In this document: positions 33,077 to 41,007 of the stretch, in pieces
How positions within the stretch are numbered: the first letter of the stretch is position 1
How the letters are laid out: each line of letters begins with the position of its first letter
Source of the DNA: JBCFBK01 sp038562555
GTDB taxonomy: Bacteria > Bacteroidota > Bacteroidia > Bacteroidales > Prolixibacteraceae
Assembly (NCBI GenBank): GCA_038562555.1
Contig: JBCFBK010000039.1
Span: 1 to 55,768 of the forward strand
DNA length: 55,768 bases
Reading direction: 5' to 3'
The notes under the pieces: model-generated
The model's input: only the letters and a program-made list of their open reading frames with translations
The model's database searches: none
What the model was told of the DNA's origin: nothing
Made by a program: the position numbers and the translations under genes

Positions 33077-33231
33077 TTAGTCGTAAGGTATTAGTCCTAA
33101 GTCGTAAGACCAGAAAATTGATTCCCGGATTTTCAGATTTTCAGATTCTCTGACTGTCTGATAGTCTGAAAATCTGAATATCTGATTGTCTGACTGTTTG
33201 AGCATCTTGTGTCTGTTCAGTGTCTTGAGCA
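33077..33231. repeat. Repeat mosaic, units A-C, between the fusion gene and hydA
   Basis: TTAGTCGTAAGGTATTAGTC, CTAAGTCGTAAGACCAG (A), an AAAATTGATT joint, then about 80 bases of TTCAGATT, TGACTGTCTGATAGTCTGA and similar units (C), closing with CATCTTGTGTCTG and CAGTGTCTTGAGC. The last phrase carries the stop codon of the fusion gene. Confidence 0.87.
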
Positions 33232-36200
33232 TTGCAAACAGCGCATTGCTTCGGCTATAGCGTTTAACTTATGGAATCCCTGTGCCACTTCATCGAAACT
33301 GTTTTTACGTTTCTCCGCATCGAGGTAGCGCATCGGGAAGCGCTCATGTTCAATAGTATTGCCTTCTTCAGGATGGATCCGGGGAATATCGATTGGCTCG
33401 CCTGTGTTGAGGACTCCCTTTCCGCCGAGGAATTTATCGATCGATTTGGCCGCATTTTTTCCGTCGGCAATAGCCGTGATGACAACGTCGGAACCCCTGG
33501 CGATATCACCCCCGGCAAAGATGCCTTTTTGGGTGGTCATCTGGGTTGCCGTATCCACGACGAATGTCCCCCATTCGGTGATTTCGAGTTCTGCTTTTGT
33601 AACAAAAGGCAGATCGGAATACTGACTTACGGCCGGGATGGCCAGATCAATACTGAGGCTGAACTCCGTGCCGGGAACTTTTACCGGAACACGGCGTCCG
33701 TCTTTACCAAATTCACCGGGCGTCATGCGGATACACTCGATCTTGTTTACCGAACCATTTCCCAAAAACCTGACAGGTGCGACCAGTTCATGAAGGACCA
33801 CGCCTTCGTCGAGCGCATCCTGTATCTCACGCGGGTCGGCAGGCATTTCCTCTTTGGTACGCCGATACAGGATATGTACTTTTTCTGCCCCAAGCCTGAT
33901 CGCGCAGCGGGCAGCGTCGATTGCCGTATTTCCTCCCCCGATAACGGCCACAACGCCGCTTAGCCGGATATTTTTATTTAGGTTTACATCGCGAAGGAAA
34001 TCCAGTCCGTGGTAAACACCTTCTTTTTCTTCGCCGCTGATGCCGATTTTTCTTGAAAGCTGCGTTCCCGTGGCAATGTAAACGGCATCATATTTGGCTT
34101 TTAGTTCATTGAATGTGATTTGTTCTCCGACTTTCGTATTATAAATAATATTAATCCCGGCCTGGGTGATGGCACCAATCTCTTTTTTGAGGACATCTTT
34201 GGGCTGGCGGTATTCAGGAATTCCGTAGGCGAGGATGCCGCCGGGTACCGATTTCTCCTCATAGATGTCGACCAGGTAACCCAGCCGTGCCAGGTAGTAG
34301 CCGCAGGTAAGTCCGGATGGACCGGCCCCGATAATTCCCACCGATTTGCCGTTTCGCTGGAACATCAGGCTGACATAGGGTTCATCCGAATTCATTACAT
34401 AATCGGCCGCATACCGTTTCAGATCGGCGATGGCGATGGGCTCATCGATCTGCGCGCGGCGACATTTGCTTTCGCAGGGATGGGTACACACACGCCCGCA
34501 GATGGAGGGGAAGGGGTTCTCCTGCCGGATGAGGTTATAAGCATCGCGAACCCGGCCCACAGCAATCAGGGCAATATAGCCGGGGACGTTGACGCCGGCC
34601 GGGCAGGCATTCTGACAGGGAGAAATGAATAGTTCACTGCACACCCCTGCGCGGCAATATTTATTGCTGATATGTTCGTCGTATTCATGCCTGAAGTATT
34701 TAATGGTGCTGAGCACCGGGTTTGGAGCAGTTTGCCCGAGACCGCAGATCGCCGATTCACGGATTGAGGTGCCGAGTTCAATAAGTGTTTCCACATCTCC
34801 TTCACGTCCTTCACCGCGAGTGATCCGTTCCAGTATCTCCAGCATTCTTTTGGTACCCAGCCTGCATGGCGTGCACTTCCCGCACGATTCCTCCTGGACA
34901 AAATCCATGAAGAAGCGGGCCATATCTACCATACAGGTATCTTCATCGGCACAGATCAGTCCGCCGGAACCCATAATCGCGCCGTGTTTGACAAGTGAAT
35001 CATAATCGATGGGTGTGTTGAGGTGCGAAGGGGTAAGGCACCCTCCCGACGGACCGCCGGTTTGAGCGACTTTAAAATTTTTTCCACGGGGAATCCCACC
35101 TCCGATTTTATAGATGATCTCACCAAGCGGGATTCCCATGGGAACTTCGATGAGTCCTTTCATGTTAATGTCGCCGGCAAGGGCAAAAACCTTTGTGCCT
35201 TTGCTTTTTTCGGTGCCGATCGATGCAAACCATTCAGCACCTTTCAGAATAATGGGAGCGACGTTTCCAAACGTTTCTACATTGTTAATGACAGTTGGTT
35301 TCCCATAAAGCCCGCTTTGTACGGGAAATGGCGGCTTTTGAACAGGCTCGCCCCGGCGTCCTTCTACTGAGGCCATCAGGGCGGTTTCCTCGCCGCACAC
35401 AAATGCTCCTGCGCCGATCCTGATTTCGATGTCAAAGTCAAATCCTGATTCCAGGATATTGGTGCCCAGCAAACCCCTTTCGCGGGCAAGTTTGATCGCC
35501 ATCGTTAATCGTTCGACTGCTATGGGATACTCCGCCCGGATATAAACCACGCCTTTTGTCGCGCCGACAGTATAACCGCCGATGACCATCCCTTCGATCA
35601 CCAGATGAGCGTCTCCTTCAAGCAGGCTCCTGTCCATATAAGCTCCCGGATCACCTTCGTCTGCATTGCAGATGATGTATTTTTGTTTCGACGGTACTTT
35701 ATTGGCCATTTCCCATTTTTTTCCGGTCGAAAAACCACCGCCGCCGCGTCCGCGCAGGCCCGATCGCTTGATCATCTCGATCACGGCCGCCTGATCCATC
35801 CCCTTCAGTACCTTTGCCAACGCGAAATAACCATCGTGTGCAATATATTCATCGATCGAAGCGAAATCAATAACGCCGCAATTCTGCAAAACGATCTTTT
35901 TCTGGTTTTTGAAAAACCCGATTTCATTCAGATCCGCGATTCTCCGCCCGGTTTCCGCTTCCTGGAAACAGAGCCGGTCCACGATCCTGCCTTTTTTTAT
36001 ATGCTCCCTGACAACGACAGGCATATCTTCCGGAGTCAGTTTACAATAGAGTGTCCTTCCGGGGTTGATGATCAGGGTTGGCCCGAGGCTGCAGGCGCCC
36101 ATGCATCCGGTCAGCTTAATTTTTACCTTGTGCGACTGTTTTTCGTGTTCAAGCGCCGCTTCAAAGGCTTCTTTTACTTCACGGCAGTCGGACGAAATAC

Positions 36201-36303
36201 AACCCGCCGCATAGCAAATATGTGCGGTATAAAGGTACTCTTTATCCTGTTCAAGAAAACTTGCTTTTATGGCTTCAAGATCATGTAAGGTCGTAATCTT
36301 CAT
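33217..36303 (-). CDS. Fused NuoF/HydB-like and GltD/NfnB-like oxidoreductase subunit
   Basis: 1028 aa with two recognisable halves. Residues 1-125: thioredoxin-like 2Fe-2S domain (CYAAGCISSDC, GCMGACSLGP). Residues 125-540: NuoF-type NADH/FMN domain (SGLRGRGGGGFSTGKKW, ICNADEGDPGAYMDRSLLEG) and the ESCGKCTPCRLG 4Fe-4S site. In place of the usual C-terminal ferredoxin comes a complete GltD-type module: CQNACPAGVNVPGYI and CGRVCTHPCESKC (4Fe-4S), VGIIGAGPSGLTCGYYLA (FAD), VAVIGGGNTAIDAARCA and LYRRTKEEMPAD (NADPH). The frame is continuous. It lies between NuoE-like and HydA genes, so the complex probably handles both NADH and NADPH. Ends inside a repeat. Confidence 0.92.
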   Translation of the reverse strand: MKITTLHDLEAIKASFLEQDKEYLYTAHICYAAGCISSDCREVKEAFEAALEHEKQSHKVKIKLTGCMGACSLGPTLIINPGRTLYCKLTPEDMPVVVREHIKKGRIVDRLCFQEAETGRRIADLNEIGFFKNQKKIVLQNCGVIDFASIDEYIAHDGYFALAKVLKGMDQAAVIEMIKRSGLRGRGGGGFSTGKKWEMANKVPSKQKYIICNADEGDPGAYMDRSLLEGDAHLVIEGMVIGGYTVGATKGVVYIRAEYPIAVERLTMAIKLARERGLLGTNILESGFDFDIEIRIGAGAFVCGEETALMASVEGRRGEPVQKPPFPVQSGLYGKPTVINNVETFGNVAPIILKGAEWFASIGTEKSKGTKVFALAGDINMKGLIEVPMGIPLGEIIYKIGGGIPRGKNFKVAQTGGPSGGCLTPSHLNTPIDYDSLVKHGAIMGSGGLICADEDTCMVDMARFFMDFVQEESCGKCTPCRLGTKRMLEILERITRGEGREGDVETLIELGTSIRESAICGLGQTAPNPVLSTIKYFRHEYDEHISNKYCRAGVCSELFISPCQNACPAGVNVPGYIALIAVGRVRDAYNLIRQENPFPSICGRVCTHPCESKCRRAQIDEPIAIADLKRYAADYVMNSDEPYVSLMFQRNGKSVGIIGAGPSGLTCGYYLARLGYLVDIYEEKSVPGGILAYGIPEYRQPKDVLKKEIGAITQAGINIIYNTKVGEQITFNELKAKYDAVYIATGTQLSRKIGISGEEKEGVYHGLDFLRDVNLNKNIRLSGVVAVIGGGNTAIDAARCAIRLGAEKVHILYRRTKEEMPADPREIQDALDEGVVLHELVAPVRFLGNGSVNKIECIRMTPGEFGKDGRRVPVKVPGTEFSLSIDLAIPAVSQYSDLPFVTKAELEITEWGTFVVDTATQMTTQKGIFAGGDIARGSDVVITAIADGKNAAKSIDKFLGGKGVLNTGEPIDIPRIHPEEGNTIEHERFPMRYLDAEKRKNSFDEVAQGFHKLNAIAEAMRCLQCSRH

Positions 36304-36357
36304 AAGGAATATGATTATGGTCTGTAATAGGAAAGGCGAAAAAAAGGGTGGCAGAGG

Positions 36358-36858
36358 CTATTTCAACATGCCCAGGATAGCCTGCACTTTATTCGGGTTG
36401 ACCTGCTTGTAAACCTTGTTATTGACTGACATGGCCGGGGCCAGTCCACAGGCACCGATACAGCGCATCACCTGGAGGCTGAACACTTTGTCATGGGTGG
36501 TTTCACCTACTTCGATGGCCAAAACATCTTTCAGTTTTTGAAGTACATCCTTACCTCCCCGAACATAGCAGGCAGTTCCAAGGCAGATCGAAACGGTGTA
36601 TTTCCCTTTTGGACGGGTTGAAAAAAATGAATAAAAGGTGAGTACACTGTTGACTTTTGACCGGGGAATATCCATTTTTTCCGCAATGAAAAGCTGGACT
36701 TCAGCCGGGAGATGACCGAAAATGGCCTGTGCCATGTGTAAAACCTGGATCAGGTTGCTCTCTTTCCGGTCATAATCATATATAACCGCTTCAAGCAACT
36801 GGTACTTTTCATCCATGGTCATGGATTCAACCTTGCAAACGTCTTCTTTGGTAATCAT
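36358..36858 (-). CDS. hydC: NuoE/HydC-like 2Fe-2S subunit of hydrogenase complex
   Basis: I choose the ATG at 36858 (MITKEDVCKVESMTMDEK) because CGGAGGAGCG lies 6 to 15 bases upstream, one of the few good Shine-Dalgarno sequences in the window; the longer frame to 36918 lacks support. 166 aa. A helical N-terminal part (QVLHMAQAIFGHLPAEVQLFIAEK) precedes the thioredoxin-like 2Fe-2S domain with four cysteines in ICLGTACYVRGG and MRCIGACGLAP. Such subunits sit next to NuoF-type FMN proteins. First gene of the hydrogenase operon, with 54 bases to the fusion gene. Confidence 0.92.
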   Translation of the reverse strand: MITKEDVCKVESMTMDEKYQLLEAVIYDYDRKESNLIQVLHMAQAIFGHLPAEVQLFIAEKMDIPRSKVNSVLTFYSFFSTRPKGKYTVSICLGTACYVRGGKDVLQKLKDVLAIEVGETTHDKVFSLQVMRCIGACGLAPAMSVNNKVYKQVNPNKVQAILGMLK

Positions 36859-36945
36859 CTTCGCTCCTCCGGGTATTATGGTTTTATGAATATATTGATT
36901 GAAGAATTTCCCTGACAAATGCTTCCCGGCTTTTCACCCCCTGTT

Positions 36946-36953
36946 CAAAAGTA
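36946..36953 (-). promoter_or_regulatory. Candidate -7 box of the hydrogenase operon
   Basis: TACTTTTG on the minus strand matches TAnnTTTG exactly, about 87 bases before the chosen start codon. No TTTG at the expected -33 spacing, so activator dependence or a false match are both possible. Confidence 0.4.
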
Positions 36954-37040
36954 ATAAAATTAAGCGGGATGAATATTGACTTTTGTAATGAATTGTGCGA
37001 TTTTTTCAATCAGGAGGATGATTGTTTAATAAAAAGAAAT

Positions 37041-37079
37041 CCCGATGCGGGTCTCTGTTTTGTCAGAGCCTGCACCGGG
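37041..37079. terminator. Intrinsic terminator after the VOC gene
   Basis: CCCGATGCGGGTCTCTG, six-base loop, CAGAGCCTGCACCGGG: a stem of about 15 pairs with one bulge and one mismatch. On the minus strand it is followed by ATTTCTTTTTATT; on the plus strand by TGCTTTTA. It separates the VOC gene from the hydrogenase promoter. Confidence 0.8.
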
Positions 37080-37142
37080 TGCTTTTATCCCGGGAAAATT
37101 CTTTCCGCTCAATAAATATGCGGTAAACCGCCTGTTCCCGTG

Positions 37143-37586
37143 CTATTTACTTTTTTCGCTGCAGTTGAACATCCATTGCACACCGAATTTATCTTTGCAG
37201 CTTCCGTAGTAATCGCCCCAGAACATGTCCTGAAGTTCCTGTTCCACGGTGCCTCCCTCCGAAAGGGCTTTGAACAGGCGTCTGGTTTCCTCCCGGGTGT
37301 CGGGCATCAGACAGATGTACACATTGTTCCCCTGGCTTAGTTTGAATCCCATGCCTTCCGGTGCGTCTGTGCCCATCAGTATATGTCCGTCCATGATCGG
37401 CAGACCGACATGCATAATGAGGTTCTTGTCTGCGTCGGGTATCGGGGGCGTATCTTCCGATGGGGGGACATCTTTGAAACGCATAAATCCCTCGCCCATA
37501 AACTCTGTTCCGAAGACTGTTTTGTAATAATTAAAAGCGTCTTCTGTTTCACGTTGAAAATTGAGATACGTACTAACTCCTGCCAT
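37143..37586 (-). CDS. VOC-family (PhnB-like glyoxalase-fold) protein
   Basis: 147 aa. The N-terminus STYLNFQRETEDAFNYYKTVFG and the PDTREETRRLFKALSEGGTVEQELQDMFWGDYYGSCKDKFGV tract are typical of PhnB/3-demethylubiquinone-methyltransferase-like members of the vicinal-oxygen-chelate fold. These commonly appear next to SRPBCC, YCII and ECF-sigma genes, as here, and their biochemical role is largely unknown. It follows the SRPBCC gene by 67 bases and ends in a strong terminator. Confidence 0.85.
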   Translation of the reverse strand: MAGVSTYLNFQRETEDAFNYYKTVFGTEFMGEGFMRFKDVPPSEDTPPIPDADKNLIMHVGLPIMDGHILMGTDAPEGMGFKLSQGNNVYICLMPDTREETRRLFKALSEGGTVEQELQDMFWGDYYGSCKDKFGVQWMFNCSEKSK

Positions 37587-37653
37587 AATTTTGTTGTTTA
37601 ATTGTTTAAATTGGAAACTTAAAAAAAACCGGAGAGCGGCAAAAACCGCCCTG

Positions 37654-38106
37654 TTATTTTGCTTCGCAAAGTGTTTTTAGTTTATTCAGTGCTTTTGGCC
37701 AGGTGTTTTGGAAATAAGACCTATGATCTTCCGTTACGTCAATATCGACAGCGAGTAAGGTCCCCTCGTTATCTTCAGTGAACGTGTATTCTTCGCGGGC
37801 GCCTGCCCACGCTTCGATATCATGTCCACTGGTAATTTCCTGATCGCCCCGCATGATACCCTGATGTTCAATGCTCACGAATTTGCCGGGGATATTTTCC
37901 CTGATCCGGCTGACCATGCCACCCGTGTTGCCATTTTCGTCTGTTCCGAGGAATACGATTTTTGCACCTTTTTCCCATGAGCCTTCGAAGCTGGAGGAAG
38001 GGTTAAATTCTTTGGTCCAGGCCTTGTACGATTCTTCACTGAGCATGACATCATAGACCTTGCGGGGGGTGGCATTGATGCCAATATCAAAATGTAGTTT
38101 TTCCAT
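37654..38106 (-). CDS. SRPBCC-domain (AHSA1-like) protein
   Basis: 150 aa. The FDIGINATPRKVYDVMLSEESYKAWTKEF opening is the START/AHSA1 hydrophobic-pocket fold; the EEYTFTEDNEGTLLAVDIDV strand and the C-terminal helix FQNTWPKALNKLKTLCE complete it. The family binds hydrophobic ligands or acts as Hsp90-type co-factor; no ligand can be predicted. It forms a two-gene unit with the VOC gene and has its own promoter. Confidence 0.87.
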   Translation of the reverse strand: MEKLHFDIGINATPRKVYDVMLSEESYKAWTKEFNPSSSFEGSWEKGAKIVFLGTDENGNTGGMVSRIRENIPGKFVSIEHQGIMRGDQEITSGHDIEAWAGAREEYTFTEDNEGTLLAVDIDVTEDHRSYFQNTWPKALNKLKTLCEAK

Positions 38107-38136
38107 TTGGCTGATTATATTTTAATTTAGTCTAAA

Positions 38137-38168
38137 CAAATTTACGAAGTTCCGGCGGAAGGTGCCAA
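38137..38168 (-). promoter_or_regulatory. Promoter of the SRPBCC-VOC unit
   Basis: On the minus strand TTGG (38165-38168), 20-base spacer, TAAATTTG (38137-38144, exact TAnnTTTG). The ATG at 38106 is 31 bases downstream. Confidence 0.6.
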
Positions 38169-38229
38169 GTGTAAAAACGACAAAGTGCAGGGTGAATTGC
38201 GGCAGGTTACGAGGGCTGATGTTGGCAGA

Positions 38230-39465
38230 TCAGGACAGGCTGTCGATTTTCAGGCGGATATGCTGTTTTTCCGGATCTGTTTTTGCCAGGGCAAGCGCTC
38301 TTTGGAGGCTTTGTTTTGCTTTGCTGTTGTCCAGGTTCTTATACAGTTCTCCCAGAAGCAGAAAATAAAAATGATTGTTTTCAAGCTTTAGCTTTTCCGC
38401 CTCTTCCAAAGCGGCCTGTGGCCCTTTGACTTTATAAAGGGCGAACGCGCGATTGAGCGCAACACCCGGAGAGTAATTTAAAACCAGGAGTTGGTTGTAC
38501 AGATACAAGATCTGCTCCCATTTTTCCGGGGTATCTTCTTTCTGACAATGCCGGAAAGCAATAGCGGCTTCCAGGTGGTATGACGATATTTCATCGCCTT
38601 GCGCCGCAAGGTTTAGGTACTGGATACCCTGTCCGATTAAAGCAGGGTCCCATAATTCTTCGTCTTGCTGATCATAAAGGACAAAGTGGTCGCTGTTTGC
38701 CTGTCGGGCATTAAAACGGGAGGCATGGAAACACATCAGTGCCATCAGTGCTTTTGTTTTCGGGCGGTTGGTATGTTCCTGCCCGGTAAGCATTGAGCAG
38801 AGGCGTAAGGCTTCCAGACACAATTCCTTTCGCAAAACCTGGTTGTTTGTCCTGGAGTAATAACCTTCGCTGAAAAGCAGATAAATGATATGCAAAACCG
38901 TGTCAAGCCGGTTTTTAATTTCATTTTCAGGCGGCAACTCCATACTGACCTTTTCGGTCCGCAGCTTCTCTTTAGCACGGAACAAACGCTTATTAATAGT
39001 TTCTTTATTTGTTAAAAAAGCCTCTGCAATCTCATCGATGCCAAAGCCGCAGAGGATGCGGAGGGCCAGACCGATTTGCGCTTCGCCCGCAATAACGGGA
39101 TTGCAAATGGCAAACAGCATCTGCAGTTGGCTGTCCCTGATATTTTCGAGGGAAAAATTCAAATCCCCGGAATCTTCATGCGGGCTTGAGGAAACCAGTT
39201 CCGGAATGATCTTTGTCTCCAACACCTTCTGTCTTCTGAAATGGTGTATTGTTTTTTGTTTGGCGACGGTGTACAGCCATGCTGCCGGATTTGGCGGAAT
39301 ACCTTTCATTCCCCAGGTTTCGGCTGCGAGCAAAAAAGTCTCGCTTACGATATCTTCAGCGATTTCAATATGTTGCAGACCGTAAAGTTTGCTGATTACG
39401 GCAACCATTTTTGAAAATTCCTGCTGAAACAGGTGCTTTAACGATTCGTCTTCCTTTTTTATCAT
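38230..39465 (-). CDS. ECF RNA polymerase sigma factor with TPR-like C-terminal extension (ECF42 type)
   Basis: I use the ATG at 39465 (MIKKEDESLKHLFQQEFSK), giving 411 aa. Residues 10-170 hold regions sigma2 (EIAEDIVSETFLLAAETWG, NPAAWLYTVAKQKTIHHFRR) and sigma4 (GFGIDEIAEAFLTNKETINKRLFRAKEKL). The remaining 240 residues are helical, TPR-like (LAAQGDEISSYHLEAAIAF, EAEKLKLENNHFYFLLLGELY), the DUF6596-type extension typical of ECF42. ECF42 genes lie beside YCII/DGPF genes, exactly the case here, and no anti-sigma gene is found; the extension is thought to control activity. Confidence 0.9.
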   Translation of the reverse strand: MIKKEDESLKHLFQQEFSKMVAVISKLYGLQHIEIAEDIVSETFLLAAETWGMKGIPPNPAAWLYTVAKQKTIHHFRRQKVLETKIIPELVSSSPHEDSGDLNFSLENIRDSQLQMLFAICNPVIAGEAQIGLALRILCGFGIDEIAEAFLTNKETINKRLFRAKEKLRTEKVSMELPPENEIKNRLDTVLHIIYLLFSEGYYSRTNNQVLRKELCLEALRLCSMLTGQEHTNRPKTKALMALMCFHASRFNARQANSDHFVLYDQQDEELWDPALIGQGIQYLNLAAQGDEISSYHLEAAIAFRHCQKEDTPEKWEQILYLYNQLLVLNYSPGVALNRAFALYKVKGPQAALEEAEKLKLENNHFYFLLLGELYKNLDNSKAKQSLQRALALAKTDPEKQHIRLKIDSLS

Positions 39466-39558
39466 CACAATCAACGGTAAAGGCAACAAACCGAAGCAAT
39501 TCAATGTAAGATCGCCCCGATTTGATGCGGGTTGGCGGGCTTCCGGCGCCCGCCCTGA

Positions 39559-39927
39559 TTAACTGAAAAAGGGTCTGATTTCAACGCTGCCATTTACCTC
39601 AAGCGCGGGACACCCGTGCGCCAGGGTGGCGGCCTCATCGAGGGTGGCCGCTTTGACCACGATATAGCCACCCAGTCTTTCCCTGATCTCGACGAAGGGG
39701 CCGTCTGTGATCACTCCTCCGGCCCTGATGACTTTGCCGTCCTCCGATAGTCGCTGGCCGCTGCTGGCCAGTTTTCCTTGCGCTGCAATACCTGCGATCC
39801 AGTCTTCCCATTTTTTCACCAGGGCCTCCATGTCCGCGGGCGATATCTCGCCAGGATCGTACTCCGGCCGCCGGAATAAAAACATAAATTCATCCATGTG
39901 TTTATTTTTATATTCTTGATTAGACAA
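39559..39927 (-). CDS. YCII-related (DGPF) protein
   Basis: 122 aa ferredoxin-like-fold protein. The DGPF motif is visible in ITDGPFVEIRERLGGYIVV near residue 75, and the N-terminal FLFRRPEYDPGEISPADMEALVKKWEDWI is standard for sigma-associated YCII proteins. Its function is unknown; it is probably a target or partner of the adjacent ECF42 sigma factor. 93 bases upstream of that gene. Confidence 0.9.
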   Translation of the reverse strand: MSNQEYKNKHMDEFMFLFRRPEYDPGEISPADMEALVKKWEDWIAGIAAQGKLASSGQRLSEDGKVIRAGGVITDGPFVEIRERLGGYIVVKAATLDEAATLAHGCPALEVNGSVEIRPFFS

Positions 39928-39936
39928 CCGGAGGTG

Positions 39937-40410
39937 TTAATTTGTTTGAACCGCGTGTTCCCCCACCTGGTAGGTTCCTGCCGGCGTTCGGAAAGCAATA
40001 TTGATCCGGTTGTAGCTGTTAATGGCGATAATGCCCATGGTGAGATCGATTAACTCTTCATCCGTGAACACTTCCTTCGCTTCTTCAAAGACTTCATCAG
40101 GAACATGGCCGTCGGCAATCAGCGTGACGGCTTCTGCCCAGGCGAGTGCGACTCGTTCGCGTTTCGTGTAACCCGGGCTTTCGCGCCAGGCGTTGATCAT
40201 GTAAAGTCGCTGCTCTGTCTCTCCGTTCGCACGCAGATCTTTGGAATGCATGTCAAGGCAGTACGCGCAGCCGTTAATTTGCGATACACGGAAATAAATA
40301 AGATGAAAAAGATTTTCTTCCACGGACGATTTTCTCAGGTAAGATCCCAAGCCATACATCGCTTTCATGGCTCCCTGAGCCTTTTCTTTGATACTAATTC
40401 TCTGTTCCAT
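39937..40410 (-). CDS. Carboxymuconolactone decarboxylase/AhpD-like protein
   Basis: 157 aa. The active-site CxxCxxxH is visible in NGCAYCLDMHSKDLR near residue 55. Proteins of this group are peroxidase-like or of unknown activity and are frequent neighbours of ECF42 sigma genes. It is 9 bases before the YCII gene, so they are co-transcribed. A role in oxidative stress is inferred from the CxxC motif only. Confidence 0.88.
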   Translation of the reverse strand: MEQRISIKEKAQGAMKAMYGLGSYLRKSSVEENLFHLIYFRVSQINGCAYCLDMHSKDLRANGETEQRLYMINAWRESPGYTKRERVALAWAEAVTLIADGHVPDEVFEEAKEVFTDEELIDLTMGIIAINSYNRINIAFRTPAGTYQVGEHAVQTN

Positions 40411-40487
40411 TTGTTTTATTTTAGACGTTATTGAAATGTTTTACACCTCAATAAGGAACAGAAAAGCATAAATTGGACATCGGCAGG

Positions 40488-40529
40488 GGAAAAAAATGCA
40501 ATGCCCGCTCACCGGTCCTCCGATGGGCA
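40488..40529 (-). terminator. Probable terminator after the small membrane protein gene
   Basis: On the minus strand TGCCC-AT-CGG-AGGA-CCG-GTGAGC-GGGCA followed by TTGCATTTTTTT. The stem is interrupted by an asymmetric internal loop, so strength is uncertain. Confidence 0.5.
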
Positions 40530-40557
40530 GTGTTTCGTTAGCACTCTTCAGGAGTGA

Positions 40558-41007
40558 CTATGGCTGCACAAATGTTTTAAGCAGACCAGACGACCAAAAC
40601 ATGAGCGGGATCATAAGAGCATAAATAATCAGAACGATTATTGCCAGTATTCCCATAAACTGGTAATGCTTCTTTAGATAACGGAGGGATTTGGAAAGGA
40701 GATTACTGTTGGAGTTCGCGATAGCCAGCCTGGAGTAACGGGAAAACTGAAACAAAAAATAAATTGGGAAAAAATAGATGACGCAGAGCAGAAGTAAAGG
40801 GATAAATGAGAAAACCTGGGGAACCGCGTAGGGAGAACCTCCCATGAGCGTCAGCCAAATGACGAGTGCCAGCATTAATCCGATGAACACAAAGCCCAGG
40901 ACCGATAACAGCATCGTCCATTTCCGTGTTTCCTTCAGATTTAACAGACCGATATGGTCAAGCTCAATTATGTTGCGGTCTGTCGCCGCGTCGTTAAAAT
41001 TTTCCAT
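40558..41007 (-). CDS. Small membrane protein (DUF5362-like)
   Basis: 149 aa with three or four hydrophobic helices (near residues 33-53, 65-87, 118-140). The N-terminus is hydrophilic and acidic, the loop SRYSRLAIANSNSNLLSKSLRYLKKHYQ lies between the second and third membrane parts. The organisation resembles DUF5362 proteins of Bacteroidota, but the assignment is from memory of the pattern. Stands alone; followed by a probable terminator. Confidence 0.75.
   Translation of the reverse strand: MENFNDAATDRNIIELDHIGLLNLKETRKWTMLLSVLGFVFIGLMLALVIWLTLMGGSPYAVPQVFSFIPLLLLCVIYFFPIYFLFQFSRYSRLAIANSNSNLLSKSLRYLKKHYQFMGILAIIVLIIYALMIPLMFWSSGLLKTFVQP

Noticed and set aside
33271..33963. 230-codon plus-strand frame opposite the hydrogenase fusion gene
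   Set aside because: Antisense to the conserved GltD-like half; no start context and no family motifs.
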